From Rhodobacteraceae bacterium MED-G08 (GTDB taxonomy: Bacteria; Pseudomonadota; Alphaproteobacteria; Rhodobacterales; Rhodobacteraceae): DNA of 64,000 bases. Every line of letters begins with the position of its first letter. The first letter of the stretch is position 1. Below are positions 17,711 through 27,164 of the stretch, one piece after another. The stretch is taken from NCBI GenBank assembly GCA_002457055.1, contig NTKT01000003.1, positions 117,584 through 181,583 of the forward strand. Reading direction: 5' to 3'. The notes under the pieces were generated by a model. That model worked only from the letters and a program-made list of their open reading frames with translations, ran no database searches and was not told where the DNA came from. The position numbers and the translations under genes are program-made.

Positions 17711-20235
17711 CCAGTATTGGAAAATTGAAATTCCCAATGCTGATGGCAATCCGCGAATTACGCTCAGGTGTATCTGGTTTCCGTATTTTCCTCGCATGCT
17801 TAATTCTTGGGGTTGGCACTATTTCAGCCATTGGAACCGTGAAGAGTGGAATAGAAATTGCGATTAGTGAGAAAGGGTCTGAATTACTGGGTGGCAATGC
17901 AGAAGCAGAATTTACCTATCGATTAGCAAACACAGAAGAACTAAAATGGCTGGAAACGATATCTCAAAATATATCTGGAATTATTGAGTTCAGATCGATG
18001 GCCAAGTTCGTCAAGGGAGGTGCAAGCGAAAGAGCTCTAACTCAGGTAAAAGCTGTGGACAATGAATATCCGCTTATTGGAAATGTCCAACTCGCGAGTG
18101 GAAAATCATTCAAGGACGTGTTCCGCCAACCCAAAAGTGCAGTCATGGAGAGTGATCTTGCTTCAAGATTAGGAATTGATATAGGCGAAACTTTCAGTCT
18201 CGGGCTTACCAAATTTGTTTTACGAGATATAATTCAATCCTCACCAGACGATGCAGGAACTAATTTTGGTTTTGGTCCACGTACAATTATAAAAAGTGAT
18301 GATCTTTTAGACTCTGGATTAATTGCGCCAGGAACGCTTTTTACAGCAAAATATAGGCTTTTAATTGATCCTTTTGAAAACTTGGATGAACTCAGAGCTC
18401 TAGCAAAAATTAAATTTGAAAATAATGGAATGCGTTGGAGGGATGCCAGAAATGGTGCGCCGGGTATTTCTGAATTTGTGAATAGATTATCAGCCTTTTT
18501 TATTATGGTTGGTTTGGCCGGACTCGTAGTAGGTGGTGTCGGAATCGGATCAGCCGTTAAAAGTTACCTAAATCGGAAAATTTCAACGATAGCCGTCATG
18601 AGGAGTTTAGGCGCTACAAATTTCCAGATTTTTATGACCTACTTCGTTCAGCTGGCTATCATCTCCTTCATTGGCATTACCATAGGTTTAGTAATTGGCG
18701 CGAGTGTGCCACATCTTTGCGCACCCCTGCTAAAAGTTTTACTCCCAATTCCAATAAGCATAGTTTTTTCCATCAAGCCAATAGTAGAGGCGGCTATTTA
18801 TGGCACTTTAATTGCGACGTTATTTACACTTTGGCCATTATCAAGATGTGAAAATATACAAGCTGCAGCACTATTTAGAGAAATGAATTTAATTAAAGAT
18901 GGCTTCCCACGTTTGAAATACTTAGTTTTGAGCTTTATCTTGGTACTTATTCTTTTAATTATCTCGGCCGTATTTAATCAGAATCCTGAACTTACAAGTT
19001 GGTTTGCGCTGGGATTTACGGTCGCGTTGGTAACTTTATTTTTGTCAGCGCGTATCTTGATGTACTGTATCAAAAAGTTTGGCCGGGTTATCAATGGCCA
19101 TCCATCTACTCGTTGGGCGCTTGCTGCAATGGGGGGCACTCAAGAAGGAACCAATAATTCACTGATTGCAATAGGTCTAGGCTTAACCGTGCTTGCCATA
19201 ATAGGTCAGGTTGACGGTAATCTGCGGACATCAATCAATAACGATTTGCCTGAAGTTGCGCCATCTTATTTCGTAATCGATATCCAAAAATCTCAAATTG
19301 AGGAAGTTCGAGACATTTTAAACTCTAATAAAGGGGTCATTTCTTTCGATGAAGCTCCGATGCTGAGAGGCATTATAACAAAAATAAATAACAAGCAGGC
19401 ATCTGAGGTTGCTGGTGATCATTGGGTTATAAGAGGCGATAGAGGCATCACATACTTTGAGGAGTTACCCAAAAGATTCAATCTTACAAAAGGTCAGCTG
19501 TGGCCCAAAGACTATTCGGGTGCAACCCAAATAAGTTTTGCTGCTGAACAGGCCGAAGAGCTAGGAATTGGAATTGGTGATAGTGTAACAGTGAATATAA
19601 TGGGAAGAGAAATTACTGGAGAAATTACAAGTCTTCGTAATGTAGATTTTTCATCCGCTGGAATTGGCTTCGTCATAGCTATGAATCCTAGTGCGCTCAA
19701 AACGGCTCCCCATAGCTTTATAATGACAATTTATGCGAGTACTGAAGCCGAGACTACGGTTTTCAATAATTTATCAAGTAAATTTTCCAACATTACCCTC
19801 ATAAAAGTAAGAAATGTAATAGAACGTGTGAGTAATTTACTAAGCTCTATGGCGACAGCGAGTTCATATGGTGCGCTGACAACCTTAGCAATGGGCTTTT
19901 TAGTACTTTTAGGATCAGCAGCATCAGGGCAAAGCGCAAGGTCCTATGACGCAGCCATCTTGAAGACTTTGGGTGCTACCCGAAAGGACCTTATAATTAG
20001 TTATATAATTCGCTTTTCGTTAATAGGTGCTACAGCAGGCTTCGTGGCAATATTTTTTGCAATTGGTGGAGCATGGTGTATAACATCGCTCGTTCTGGAG
20101 CTCCCGTTTAAGATAATTTGGGATACCGCTTTAATGATTATAATAGGTGGATTAATTGCAAATCTCTTGGCTGGACTTTATTTCGCAACGCAGGCCCTGA
20201 AGATAAAACCAGCTAACTTTCTTCGGGCCCAGTAA
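17707..20235 (+). CDS. ybbP: FtsX-like ABC permease, YbbP type
   Basis: 842 residues, from a GTG overlapping the ATPase stop. It has one N-terminal membrane helix (FRIFLACLILGVGTISAIG), a large periplasmic MacB-like domain, then two FtsX membrane modules at roughly residues 260-430 and 720-840, with further helices between. The coupling motif near AVMRSLGATNFQIF recurs as AAILKTLGATRKDLI, showing the internal duplication typical of YbbP. It forms a complex with the ATPase just upstream. The substrate is unknown; the link to TesA is positional. Confidence 0.9.
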   Translation: MTSIGKLKFPMLMAIRELRSGVSGFRIFLACLILGVGTISAIGTVKSGIEIAISEKGSELLGGNAEAEFTYRLANTEELKWLETISQNISGIIEFRSMAKFVKGGASERALTQVKAVDNEYPLIGNVQLASGKSFKDVFRQPKSAVMESDLASRLGIDIGETFSLGLTKFVLRDIIQSSPDDAGTNFGFGPRTIIKSDDLLDSGLIAPGTLFTAKYRLLIDPFENLDELRALAKIKFENNGMRWRDARNGAPGISEFVNRLSAFFIMVGLAGLVVGGVGIGSAVKSYLNRKISTIAVMRSLGATNFQIFMTYFVQLAIISFIGITIGLVIGASVPHLCAPLLKVLLPIPISIVFSIKPIVEAAIYGTLIATLFTLWPLSRCENIQAAALFREMNLIKDGFPRLKYLVLSFILVLILLIISAVFNQNPELTSWFALGFTVALVTLFLSARILMYCIKKFGRVINGHPSTRWALAAMGGTQEGTNNSLIAIGLGLTVLAIIGQVDGNLRTSINNDLPEVAPSYFVIDIQKSQIEEVRDILNSNKGVISFDEAPMLRGIITKINNKQASEVAGDHWVIRGDRGITYFEELPKRFNLTKGQLWPKDYSGATQISFAAEQAEELGIGIGDSVTVNIMGREITGEITSLRNVDFSSAGIGFVIAMNPSALKTAPHSFIMTIYASTEAETTVFNNLSSKFSNITLIKVRNVIERVSNLLSSMATASSYGALTTLAMGFLVLLGSAASGQSARSYDAAILKTLGATRKDLIISYIIRFSLIGATAGFVAIFFAIGGAWCITSLVLELPFKIIWDTALMIIIGGLIANLLAGLYFATQALKIKPANFLRAQ

Positions 20236-20382
20236 TTAAATAATTTGCTGACTTCAATATGTAATTTTCTCCAATTTTTTTGCCAAATTTTTCCTAATAA
20301 ATTTTGATGGTCTCATTTGACTTACTATTTTTAAAGATTGAACTATTATTTTGAGGTATAAAGTATAATTTGGGATAGCTTG

Positions 20383-21918
20383 ATGAACGTAAAGACACCA
20401 TTTCCTGTTAAGCTAGAAGCGGGTTCAGATTACTTCTGGTGCAGCTGCGGTCAGAGTAAGCATCAACCATTTTGTGATGGAAGCCACAAAGGTACTCAAC
20501 ACAGTCCAAGAAAATTTACTGCTCAAAAAACAGAGACTGCATACCTGTGCGGCTGTAAAAAAACCTCAAACAGTCCGTTCTGCGACGGCACCCATAACCA
20601 TTTGGAATTGCAAACGGAAGAGATAACATTCACTGCCTTGGTGCAGCCTGATAACCGAGAAATTGACATTACTGAAGAAGAGTCAATTCTTCTGGCTTCT
20701 TTAAGAAATAATATAGCCCATCTAAGTGCGTGTGGTGGTACAGGGAAGTGCTCTACTTGTCGTGTTGAAATTTTAGACGGCCTAGAAAATTGTCATCCAA
20801 GAAGTGAACTAGAGGAAAAGCTTGCCCAAAAGCTTTCATTTCCACCTAACATTAGGTTGGGATGTCAAACAAAATTGAGCGGCAATGTGTCCTTTCGCAG
20901 GCTGCTTTTAGACAAAAGAGATGCTGATCTTAACAATCAAATAACCGAAAAAAAATTAGAGTCTGTGGGAACCATACGGAACCTAACAATACTTTTTTGT
21001 GACATAAAAGGCTTTACCCCATTTGCAGCGTCTTTATCCGCATACGATGTCATATTTATCCTGAACAGATATTTTTCAATAATGAGGGAAGTCATTATAC
21101 GCCACGGAGGCGAAGTTAATAACTACATTGGCGACGCTATCTTGGCAATCTTTGGCCTCAAAGAGTCGAGACAACAATCTTTGCGAGCAGTGAGCGCGAG
21201 CGTTGAAATGTTGAAGGAAATGGATCAGTTCAAATCATACCTAAAACAAGCTTACGGACGAGATTTCGATATAAGAGTTGGAGTACATTACGGAGAGGTT
21301 ATTTCCGGATCTGTTGGAATTGGTGAGGATAGAAAAGTTACCGTTATTGGCGACGCAGTTAATATTGCAAGCAGAATTGAAGCCATTAACAAGGAAGCCG
21401 GTACCAGACTACTTATTTCTGAAACGGTATATGATCAAATTAAAGAAAAAGTCTCGGTTAAAAATTATCTCAGATTGAAACTACGGGGAACCAGTAACTT
21501 GATTACTTTGTACGAAGTAAGCGACGTAAACAGTAGTGCATTGGAGTTAAATGTTACCGAAGTCGAAAGAAATATAGATGGCAAAAAGTGGTTCCGAACC
21601 TTACCTATTGAGGAGTTGAATTTGGGTGAGAAGAAAAAGTTTAAACTTAAGGAAAAAGAAATTCTTTTGATCAACGAAGGCGAAATTTATGCCATTGAAA
21701 ATCTTTGTCCTCACATGGACTTACCATTAGATATCGGACAAATAACCGAAAAAGCTACAATATTGTGCCCGTATCACAAAAGTGAGTTTTGCTTTAAGTC
21801 GGGCGAGGTTAAAAAATGGGTTGGCAAAAGACCTCAAGAACATCAAGATGAATGCAAACCTCTGAATACTATAAGCGTTGACACGGACGAAGATTACATT
21901 TGGGTTACAGACGACTAG
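20383..21918 (+). CDS. Multi-[2Fe-2S] nucleotide cyclase: CDGSH-CDGSH-ferredoxin-class III cyclase-Rieske fusion
   Basis: 511 residues from ATG 20383 (a TTG lies just before), cytosolic with no membrane segment. Domains in order: CDGSH cluster 1 (Cys20, Cys22, Cys31, His35); CDGSH cluster 2 (Cys56, Cys58, Cys67, His71), together like CISD3; plant-type [2Fe-2S] ferredoxin at about 80-175 (Cys117, Cys123, Cys126, Cys161); class III cyclase at about 197-380 with metal Asp207 (FCDIKGFT) and Asp251 (YIGDAILAIFG), Thr320, Asn327 and Arg331 (VIGDAVNIASR); Rieske domain at about 405-505 (Cys442-x-His444, Cys462-x2-His465). All cluster ligands and both metal aspartates are intact. The usual substrate-selecting Lys is Asn247, so ATP versus GTP is unsettled. 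Ferredoxin-cyclase fusions are known; I do not know of this five-part one. A redox or cluster-status-gated cAMP/cGMP signal is inferred. Confidence 0.95.
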   Translation: MNVKTPFPVKLEAGSDYFWCSCGQSKHQPFCDGSHKGTQHSPRKFTAQKTETAYLCGCKKTSNSPFCDGTHNHLELQTEEITFTALVQPDNREIDITEEESILLASLRNNIAHLSACGGTGKCSTCRVEILDGLENCHPRSELEEKLAQKLSFPPNIRLGCQTKLSGNVSFRRLLLDKRDADLNNQITEKKLESVGTIRNLTILFCDIKGFTPFAASLSAYDVIFILNRYFSIMREVIIRHGGEVNNYIGDAILAIFGLKESRQQSLRAVSASVEMLKEMDQFKSYLKQAYGRDFDIRVGVHYGEVISGSVGIGEDRKVTVIGDAVNIASRIEAINKEAGTRLLISETVYDQIKEKVSVKNYLRLKLRGTSNLITLYEVSDVNSSALELNVTEVERNIDGKKWFRTLPIEELNLGEKKKFKLKEKEILLINEGEIYAIENLCPHMDLPLDIGQITEKATILCPYHKSEFCFKSGEVKKWVGKRPQEHQDECKPLNTISVDTDEDYIWVTDD

Positions 21919-21986
21919 TATCTGGATCAGATCTTTAATATTTTGTTGTTAAAAAAATATCAGTCTCCGCCTGGATAGCTACTAGA

Positions 21987-22304
21987 ATGAAGAAAATTTT
22001 AATCACTTTTACTTTAATATTCTTGACAGGGCATGCATATGCTATGGATGCTTGGGTCATAACTTGGACAACAATACAGCCTGACTTCATTCACTCAGAA
22101 ATTGTAGCTTACCCTCAATATCATTACAAAACACAGAATGAGTGTGAGAAAAACCTCCTGCCCTATTTAAATAATCAAGGTGCTGTTTCTAAAAATATTG
22201 CAGGCTTCATACAAATAGTGGAAGGTTCAAACCAGGTTGGCAATGGGGGCAATTTTAAACAGATGTGGAAGTGTAGCTACCTCAAAATAAACATTGATAA
22301 GTAA
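21987..22304 (+). CDS. Small exported protein of unknown function
   Basis: 105 residues. Residues 1-19 are a clear signal peptide (KK, then ILITFTLIFLTG, cleavage after AYA). The mature part of about 86 residues has two cysteines (in NECEK and WKCSY) that could form a disulfide, and many aromatic residues. I recognise no family. It follows the cyclase fusion on the same strand after 68 bp, so it may share its transcript; any functional link is open. Confidence 0.6.
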   Translation: MKKILITFTLIFLTGHAYAMDAWVITWTTIQPDFIHSEIVAYPQYHYKTQNECEKNLLPYLNNQGAVSKNIAGFIQIVEGSNQVGNGGNFKQMWKCSYLKINIDK

Positions 22305-22344
22305 AAATATCTCAAGGTATAATTTTAACTAAAATATTATGCTT

Positions 22345-22366
22345 AATCCAAATTACTATTTGGATT
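22345..22366. terminator. Hairpin between the small exported gene and tRNA-Ala
   Basis: AATCCAAAT and ATTTGGATT pair perfectly around a 4-base loop. The stem is AT-rich and neither side has a clean T run, so it may be a weak bidirectional terminator for the plus-strand genes and the minus-strand tRNA, or chance. Confidence 0.35.
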
Positions 22367-22460
22367 GGATCTGCTCAACTGAGCTATTAATAAAACGATT
22401 TAGAGATGCTTTAAGGCAGTTGCTGTTTGATAATTATAGCAAATGGTATCTCACAAAAAT

Positions 22461-22536
<76 letters not shown>

Positions 22537-22612
22537 AATTTTTGCAGTCTCTCTCTGAATTTAACTAAAATAACTTTGCCGGAAGCACAAGTTATTATCC
22601 TGCCAGGCTTAA

Positions 22613-22936
22613 CTAACTTTCGTCCTCATCTGAAGAAACGTCCGCTATATCGTCCAATGAAACGTTATCATCGTCATCTTCTTCTAGAAGATCATCATCT
22701 AATTCGACATCCATATCATCATCATCTAGCACGACATCATCGTCTGATACGGCGGTCTCAGTTGCCCTTCGCACTGACAAATCTTCTCCATCCGCTTGTA
22801 TCAAGCGCGACTTTGTATCGTCTAGTTTAACGTCCTCACCTGTGTACGGGCTTACTATAGGATCACGATTAAGGTCGTAGAAGCGCTTGCCGGTTGTGGG
22901 GCAGACGCGTTTTACACCCCATTCTTCTTTGGGCAT
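22613..22936 (-). CDS. TIGR02300 family protein
   Basis: 107 residues. The first 35 are the family signature: KEEWGVKRVCPTTGKRFYDL, then NRDPIVSPYTGE, a small zinc-ribbon-like start with one Cys. From about residue 60 on it is almost all Asp, Glu, Val and Leu (DDDVVLDDDDMDVELDD), a strongly acidic, probably disordered tail. The family is found in alphaproteobacteria and has no known function. ATG 22936 is preceded by AAGGAA. The high GAT/GAC content makes its antisense strand look like a His-rich frame, which is not a gene. Confidence 0.85.
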   Translation of the reverse strand: MPKEEWGVKRVCPTTGKRFYDLNRDPIVSPYTGEDVKLDDTKSRLIQADGEDLSVRRATETAVSDDDVVLDDDDMDVELDDDLLEEDDDDNVSLDDIADVSSDEDES

Positions 22937-23058
22937 GGGAAATTCCTTTTAAATAATGTACAAACTTAAAAGTTTCCGGCCATTTCGCATAAGATAGCCA
23001 ATATGTCAAAGCCTTATCTGTGCAAAATGATGAAATTTAAGCAAGATTGTAAAAATTA

Positions 23059-23760
23059 ATGTCAAAATCCATATTTTTTTTCGGAGAACCCCAAATCAAA
23101 GTGTCAGTTCGGAAAGTGCGAAATTCGAAAAGATTGTCACTCAGAGTCTCCTCCATAACCAAAAATGTAGTATTAACAGCTCCTGTCAATACGAAACACG
23201 ATGTTTTGCTAAACTTTTTGAAAAGTAAAGAAAAGTGGATACGAGATAAGTTAATCAAAGTTTCAGAAAGAAATATAAAAGTGGGCGTCGGTGCATATGT
23301 CCCAATTTTTGGCATTGATAAACGTATAGAAGTTTGTTCGGAGTTGCCAAATGTAGTAATTGGTAACAATAATATTTATGTGCCAAGTAAGGTTTCAAAG
23401 CCAAGTCTAGTTGTTGAAAATTACCTTAAAAATTTAGCTAAAGAAGAGTTTACAAACACTGCAAATTCATACTGCAAAAAATTAGGAGTATCATACTCTA
23501 AAATTAAACTACGGGACCCAAGATCTCGCTGGGGCTCATGCTCTTTTAACGGTAATTTAATGTTTTCATGGAGGTTAATTATGGCACCCAAAAATATAAT
23601 TAAATACTTAGTTGCTCATGAAGTGGCACATCTGGAACATTTTAATCATTCCATAGATTTTTGGACAGCGGTTTTATTTTTATTTGGACCTTATGAAAAT
23701 GAACGTAAGTGGCTGAGAACAGAAGGCACAAAACTTCACTTTTATAAATTTAAAGGTTGA
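23059..23760 (+). CDS. YgjP/SprT-like zinc metalloprotease (DUF45)
   Basis: 233 residues, no signal peptide. It matches the YgjP-like family: an N-terminal beta part with KVRNSKRLSLRV and VVLTAPVN, the KLRDPRSRWGSCSFNGNLMFSWRLI block and the gluzincin motif HEVAHLEHFNHS (His187, Glu188, His191, with a further His downstream as likely third ligand). It ends with W-rich YENERKWLRTEG. It is a predicted zinc hydrolase of unknown substrate. It precedes a GntR regulator by 31 bp. Confidence 0.87.
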   Translation: MSKSIFFFGEPQIKVSVRKVRNSKRLSLRVSSITKNVVLTAPVNTKHDVLLNFLKSKEKWIRDKLIKVSERNIKVGVGAYVPIFGIDKRIEVCSELPNVVIGNNNIYVPSKVSKPSLVVENYLKNLAKEEFTNTANSYCKKLGVSYSKIKLRDPRSRWGSCSFNGNLMFSWRLIMAPKNIIKYLVAHEVAHLEHFNHSIDFWTAVLFLFGPYENERKWLRTEGTKLHFYKFKG

Positions 23761-23791
23761 CCAAAACTGGCTTTGTGATCACAAAATAATT

Positions 23792-24442
23792 ATGGCAAAT
23801 TCACAAGACAACATAGATAACAATTCATTGGCGCACGACCGCGTTTACAAGGGTCTTCGAATGAAAATCATGTATGGTCAAATTCAGCCGGGTCAATCAT
23901 TAACACTAAGGGGAATTGGGGAAAGCTACGGCGTTTCGATGACCCCTTCTAGGGAGGCTGTCCGCCGACTAGTGGCAGAAGGCGCACTTGCTATGACTGC
24001 ATCAGGCCGAGTTTTTACGCCAGAACTGACCAACGAGAGAATAGAAGAACTGGCGGCAATGAGATCTTTAATTGAAGTTGAACTTTCAAGTAGAGCTTTG
24101 CCACGAGCGCACCTAGCGTTAATCGATAGACTTCAAGCGATCAATGCACGTGTAGCTCAAGCTATAGATGATCATGACGCCGTAACCTATATCAAAACAA
24201 ATCTTGAATTTCACAGGACACTATACTTAAGAGCGCAAGCTCCTGCGATGTTGGCAACCGCTGAGACTGTTTGGTTACAACTGGGTCCAACCATGCGCGC
24301 ACTTTACGGAAGACTAAAAAGAAAGGAGCCCCCACATTTTCACAGACTAATTCTCTCCGCTTTGAGTGCCGGAGATGAACCCGGCTTACGAGTTGCAGTC
24401 AGGTCCGACGTCACTCAGGGTCTAAGAATGTTAAAAAATTGA
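23792..24442 (+). CDS. GntR-family regulator with FCD domain
   Basis: 216 residues. An N-terminal winged helix (VYKGLRMKIMYGQIQPGQSL, then RGIGESYGVSMTPSREAVRRLVAEGAL) is followed by an all-helical FCD ligand domain from about residue 85 (ERIEELAAMRSLIE, NLEFHRTLYLRAQAP). The effector is unknown; FCD regulators usually sense organic or amino acids. Its gene ends one base before accA in a convergent layout. It could act on the protease gene upstream or elsewhere. Confidence 0.88.
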   Translation: MANSQDNIDNNSLAHDRVYKGLRMKIMYGQIQPGQSLTLRGIGESYGVSMTPSREAVRRLVAEGALAMTASGRVFTPELTNERIEELAAMRSLIEVELSSRALPRAHLALIDRLQAINARVAQAIDDHDAVTYIKTNLEFHRTLYLRAQAPAMLATAETVWLQLGPTMRALYGRLKRKEPPHFHRLILSALSAGDEPGLRVAVRSDVTQGLRMLKN

Positions 24443-25405
24443 TTAAGACACCAAACCCTGTTGACCGAGAGATAAAAACTTATCTCTGCGATGTTTTATT
24501 AAATCTCCACGCTTCTTTTCGGCTAAGTCCAATAAAGCCTTACTGATAGCATTTTTGACTTCCTTAAAAATCATTTTTCTGTCTCGGTGTGCTCCACCTG
24601 TGGGCTCTTCGATAATAATATCATTTACGCCAAGTTTTGTAAGATCTTGAGCTGTTAGCCTCAATGCTTCAGCTGCCTCTCGCATCTTATCAGCATCTTT
24701 CCACAATATTGAAGCACAACCTTCAGGACTTATCACCGAGTATATAGAGTGCTCCAACATTATGACTTTGTTTGCAGTTGCAAAAGCGACCGCTCCACCA
24801 GATCCCCCTTCACCTATTATGAGTGAAATAATTGGCACACCAATTTGCAAACATTTTTCAGTAGACCGAGCTATCGCCTCAGACTGGCCTCGCTCTTCTG
24901 CACCTTTTCCAGGGTATGCGCCTGGAGTATCAACCAAAGTTATCACTGGTAAACCAAATTTATCTGCGAGATTCATTAAGCGTATGGCTTTTCTGTAGCC
25001 TTCAGGACGCGCCATTCCAAAATTTCTCTCAATTCGGGTCTTTGTGTCATTACCCTTCTCATTTCCAATGACCATTACAGGTGTATCGTTAAATCGAGCT
25101 ATACCCCCAACAACTGCGTGGTCGTCTGCAAAATTCCTATCACCGGATAGTGGGGTGAATTCGGAGAAAAGTTCATTTACATATTCGATACAATGAGGCC
25201 TTTCAGGATGACGCGCAACTTGACACTTTCTCCAAGGGGTAAGATTCCGATAAAGATCTTTAAGCATTATCTCTGCCTTTTTATCTAAGGCCTCAGCCTC
25301 AGCTTCGACATCCATCTCATCATTCTGACGCGCTAAAGCTCTAAGTTCCTCCGCTTTTCCTTCTATTTCTGCCAAAGGTTTTTCGAAATCTAAGTAATGC
25401 CTCAA
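24443..25405 (-). CDS. accA: Acetyl-CoA carboxylase carboxyltransferase subunit alpha
   Basis: Forms the carboxyltransferase with AccD, moving CO2 from biotin to acetyl-CoA in fatty acid synthesis. Recognised by [75 protein letters not shown] and [15 protein letters not shown] (oxyanion glycines). The longest frame begins with a TTG at 25417. The second TTG at 25405 has GGAG seven bases upstream and gives 320 residues starting MRHYLDFEK, the family-like N terminus. I take 25405. The 250 bp between this gene and the transaminase hold no other gene that I see. Confidence 0.95.
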   Translation of the reverse strand: MRHYLDFEKPLAEIEGKAEELRALARQNDEMDVEAEAEALDKKAEIMLKDLYRNLTPWRKCQVARHPERPHCIEYVNELFSEFTPLSGDRNFADDHAVVGGIARFNDTPVMVIGNEKGNDTKTRIERNFGMARPEGYRKAIRLMNLADKFGLPVITLVDTPGAYPGKGAEERGQSEAIARSTEKCLQIGVPIISLIIGEGGSGGAVAFATANKVIMLEHSIYSVISPEGCASILWKDADKMREAAEALRLTAQDLTKLGVNDIIIEEPTGGAHRDRKMIFKEVKNAISKALLDLAEKKRGDLIKHRRDKFLSLGQQGLVS

Positions 25406-25655
25406 AAGATTCTCCAAGATTTTGATAGATAGTTTTCAAAATTGTGCTCTGATATTTCCTTTAAGGGATAAAGCAATAAAAGAAAATGATTTTTGATAGC
25501 TTGGTCTCATAGTTATCAAACTATATAAATTATAGACCGTGCCATTTACTTAGTTTTACAGTATCACTCAATAAACAGTCAAAAGTGGAGTTATTATAAT
25601 TGCAGTTGCAAAGCAATAAGACTAAATCCTGTGATAATAGAGGGAGCTTAAACCA

Positions 25656-26516
25656 ATGAGAACTGTCTATCTAAATGGAAGTTTTATTCCAGAAAATGAG
25701 GCCAAAATATCAATTTTCGACCGAGGCTTTTTAATGTCGGACGGCGTTTATGAGGTAACTTCAGTAATAGAGCGAAAACTTATTGATTTTGAAGGGCACT
25801 TTCATCGATTAGAAAGATCACTATCCGAACTGGACATGACCACTCCTCTTACTAAGGAAGGTTTATTGTCAATTCACAGAAGATTAATTGATAAAAACAG
25901 CGTAAATAACGGCTTAATATACTTACAAATAACACGCGGTTCGGCGGGTGATCGAGATTTTGTTTTTCCCGACCCTGAAACAACTCCTCAAACTGTAGTC
26001 ATGTTTAGCCAAAATAAAGAGAACCTTTTGGATAGTCCTTCAGCTATTTCAGGTATCAAGATTATATCAATTGAGGATCAGAGGTGGGGACGTCGTGACA
26101 TCAAAACGACACAACTTCTTTATCCATCAATTGGTAAAATGATGGCTAAAAAAGTAAATGCAGATGATGCTTGGATGGTTCAAGATGGTTATGTCACAGA
26201 GGGAACTTCAAACAACGCGTACATAATAAAAAATGGCAAAATCATTACGCGAGCCAAATCCAACGATATTTTACATGGGATAACGCGTGCTGCTGTATTA
26301 CGTTTTGCAGAAGAAGCTCAAATGGAGATAGAAGAGCGAAACTTCTCAATAAGTGAAGCAAGAGATGCCGAGGAAGCTTTTATAACTTCAGCGTCATCTT
26401 TTGTCACTCCAGTTGTTAGTATTGACGGCCAAAATATCGCAAATGGATCTCCTGGACCTATGACCCAAAGGTTGCGCGAAATCTATCTCGATGAGAGTAT
26501 AAAAACTGCAATTTAG
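25656..26516 (+). CDS. dat: D-amino-acid (D-alanine) transaminase
   Basis: 286 residues, fold-type IV PLP aminotransferase. Seen: VYLNGSFIPENEAKISIFDRGFLMSDGVYEVT at the start (typical D-alanine aminotransferase opening), the PLP Lys150 in RRDIKTTQLLYPS, and VTEGTSNNAYII near residue 185, which holds the cofactor phosphate. It swaps amino groups between D-alanine, D-glutamate and 2-oxo acids. Branched-chain aminotransferase is the nearest alternative, but the length and opening favour the D-type. A GGGAG lies just before the ATG. It ends next to the stop of the gamma-glutamylcyclotransferase-like gene. Confidence 0.9.
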   Translation: MRTVYLNGSFIPENEAKISIFDRGFLMSDGVYEVTSVIERKLIDFEGHFHRLERSLSELDMTTPLTKEGLLSIHRRLIDKNSVNNGLIYLQITRGSAGDRDFVFPDPETTPQTVVMFSQNKENLLDSPSAISGIKIISIEDQRWGRRDIKTTQLLYPSIGKMMAKKVNADDAWMVQDGYVTEGTSNNAYIIKNGKIITRAKSNDILHGITRAAVLRFAEEAQMEIEERNFSISEARDAEEAFITSASSFVTPVVSIDGQNIANGSPGPMTQRLREIYLDESIKTAI

Positions 26517-27077
26517 TCATCTGCACATATCAATTTGATGATCGATTAGCGCATTATCAACTGCTGCGTAAAAACTATTCTCGTATTCTTGAGCACGAGG
26601 ATATCTAGGCATCTCTCTATCGTCGAAGATACCACAATCCCAGCAGTCAGTTGTTTCAAAAAAGCTTAAAAACCCTTGTTTCCCAAATCGTTGTAAAAAC
26701 CCCATCAGAACCACGTCTAGATAACTTAATAAGATCGGACATTTCTCAACACCCGCTAAATTATAATTAGGTATCCGATAAAAAGAGATACTATCCGCCT
26801 TTGAGGACATGTGTTCGACCATTTCAGACCCTATAATTCGCTCATATCCAGTCTCTCTTTCATCCAATTTCTTCCAATCACCATTAGGTACATTTGCGAT
26901 AACGCCATCGATGCTAGACCCACCAGATTTGTGAACACTTAAAAATGAGAAATTTCTAAGGTTCGTTCTTTGCCATACTCTCCGCCATCCAATCAAGCGT
27001 GCGTTCGATATATCGCCAAAAGTATGTGAAGAAGTATTTACGAGACTACCATAGCCAAAGAAAAATTGATTACTCAT
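26517..27077 (-). CDS. Gamma-glutamylcyclotransferase-like (AIG2/GGCT fold) protein
   Basis: 186 residues from ATG 27077, giving MSNQFFFGYGSLVN; the frame reaches a TTG at 27113 but that start is less likely. FFFGYGSLVN is the family's first strand and binding loop. GVIANVPNGDWKKLDERETGYERI holds the conserved acidic residues of the GGCT fold, including the Glu that serves as catalytic acid in true members. Related enzymes cyclise gamma-glutamyl groups to 5-oxoproline. The C-terminal half (WDCGIFDDREMPRYPRAQ) is less familiar, so the substrate is open. Confidence 0.8.
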   Translation of the reverse strand: MSNQFFFGYGSLVNTSSHTFGDISNARLIGWRRVWQRTNLRNFSFLSVHKSGGSSIDGVIANVPNGDWKKLDERETGYERIIGSEMVEHMSSKADSISFYRIPNYNLAGVEKCPILLSYLDVVLMGFLQRFGKQGFLSFFETTDCWDCGIFDDREMPRYPRAQEYENSFYAAVDNALIDHQIDMCR

Positions 27078-27164
27078 ACTTTGGATGTCACATAAAAAAT
27101 TTAATTCTGTCAAATGACATTTAACTTGAAATGAACAATCTCAGTGTCTATCGTCAAAAAGAAT

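Noticed and set aside
22576..22830. His-rich 84-residue open frame on the plus strand
   Set aside because: It is the complement of the Asp-rich tail of the TIGR02300 gene; the His codons come from reverse GAT/GAC codons.
25492..25520. TTTGATA and TATCAAA inverted repeat in the accA-dat gap
   Set aside because: Short AT-rich arms with a 15-base spacer are expected by chance here, and neither gene's start is close.
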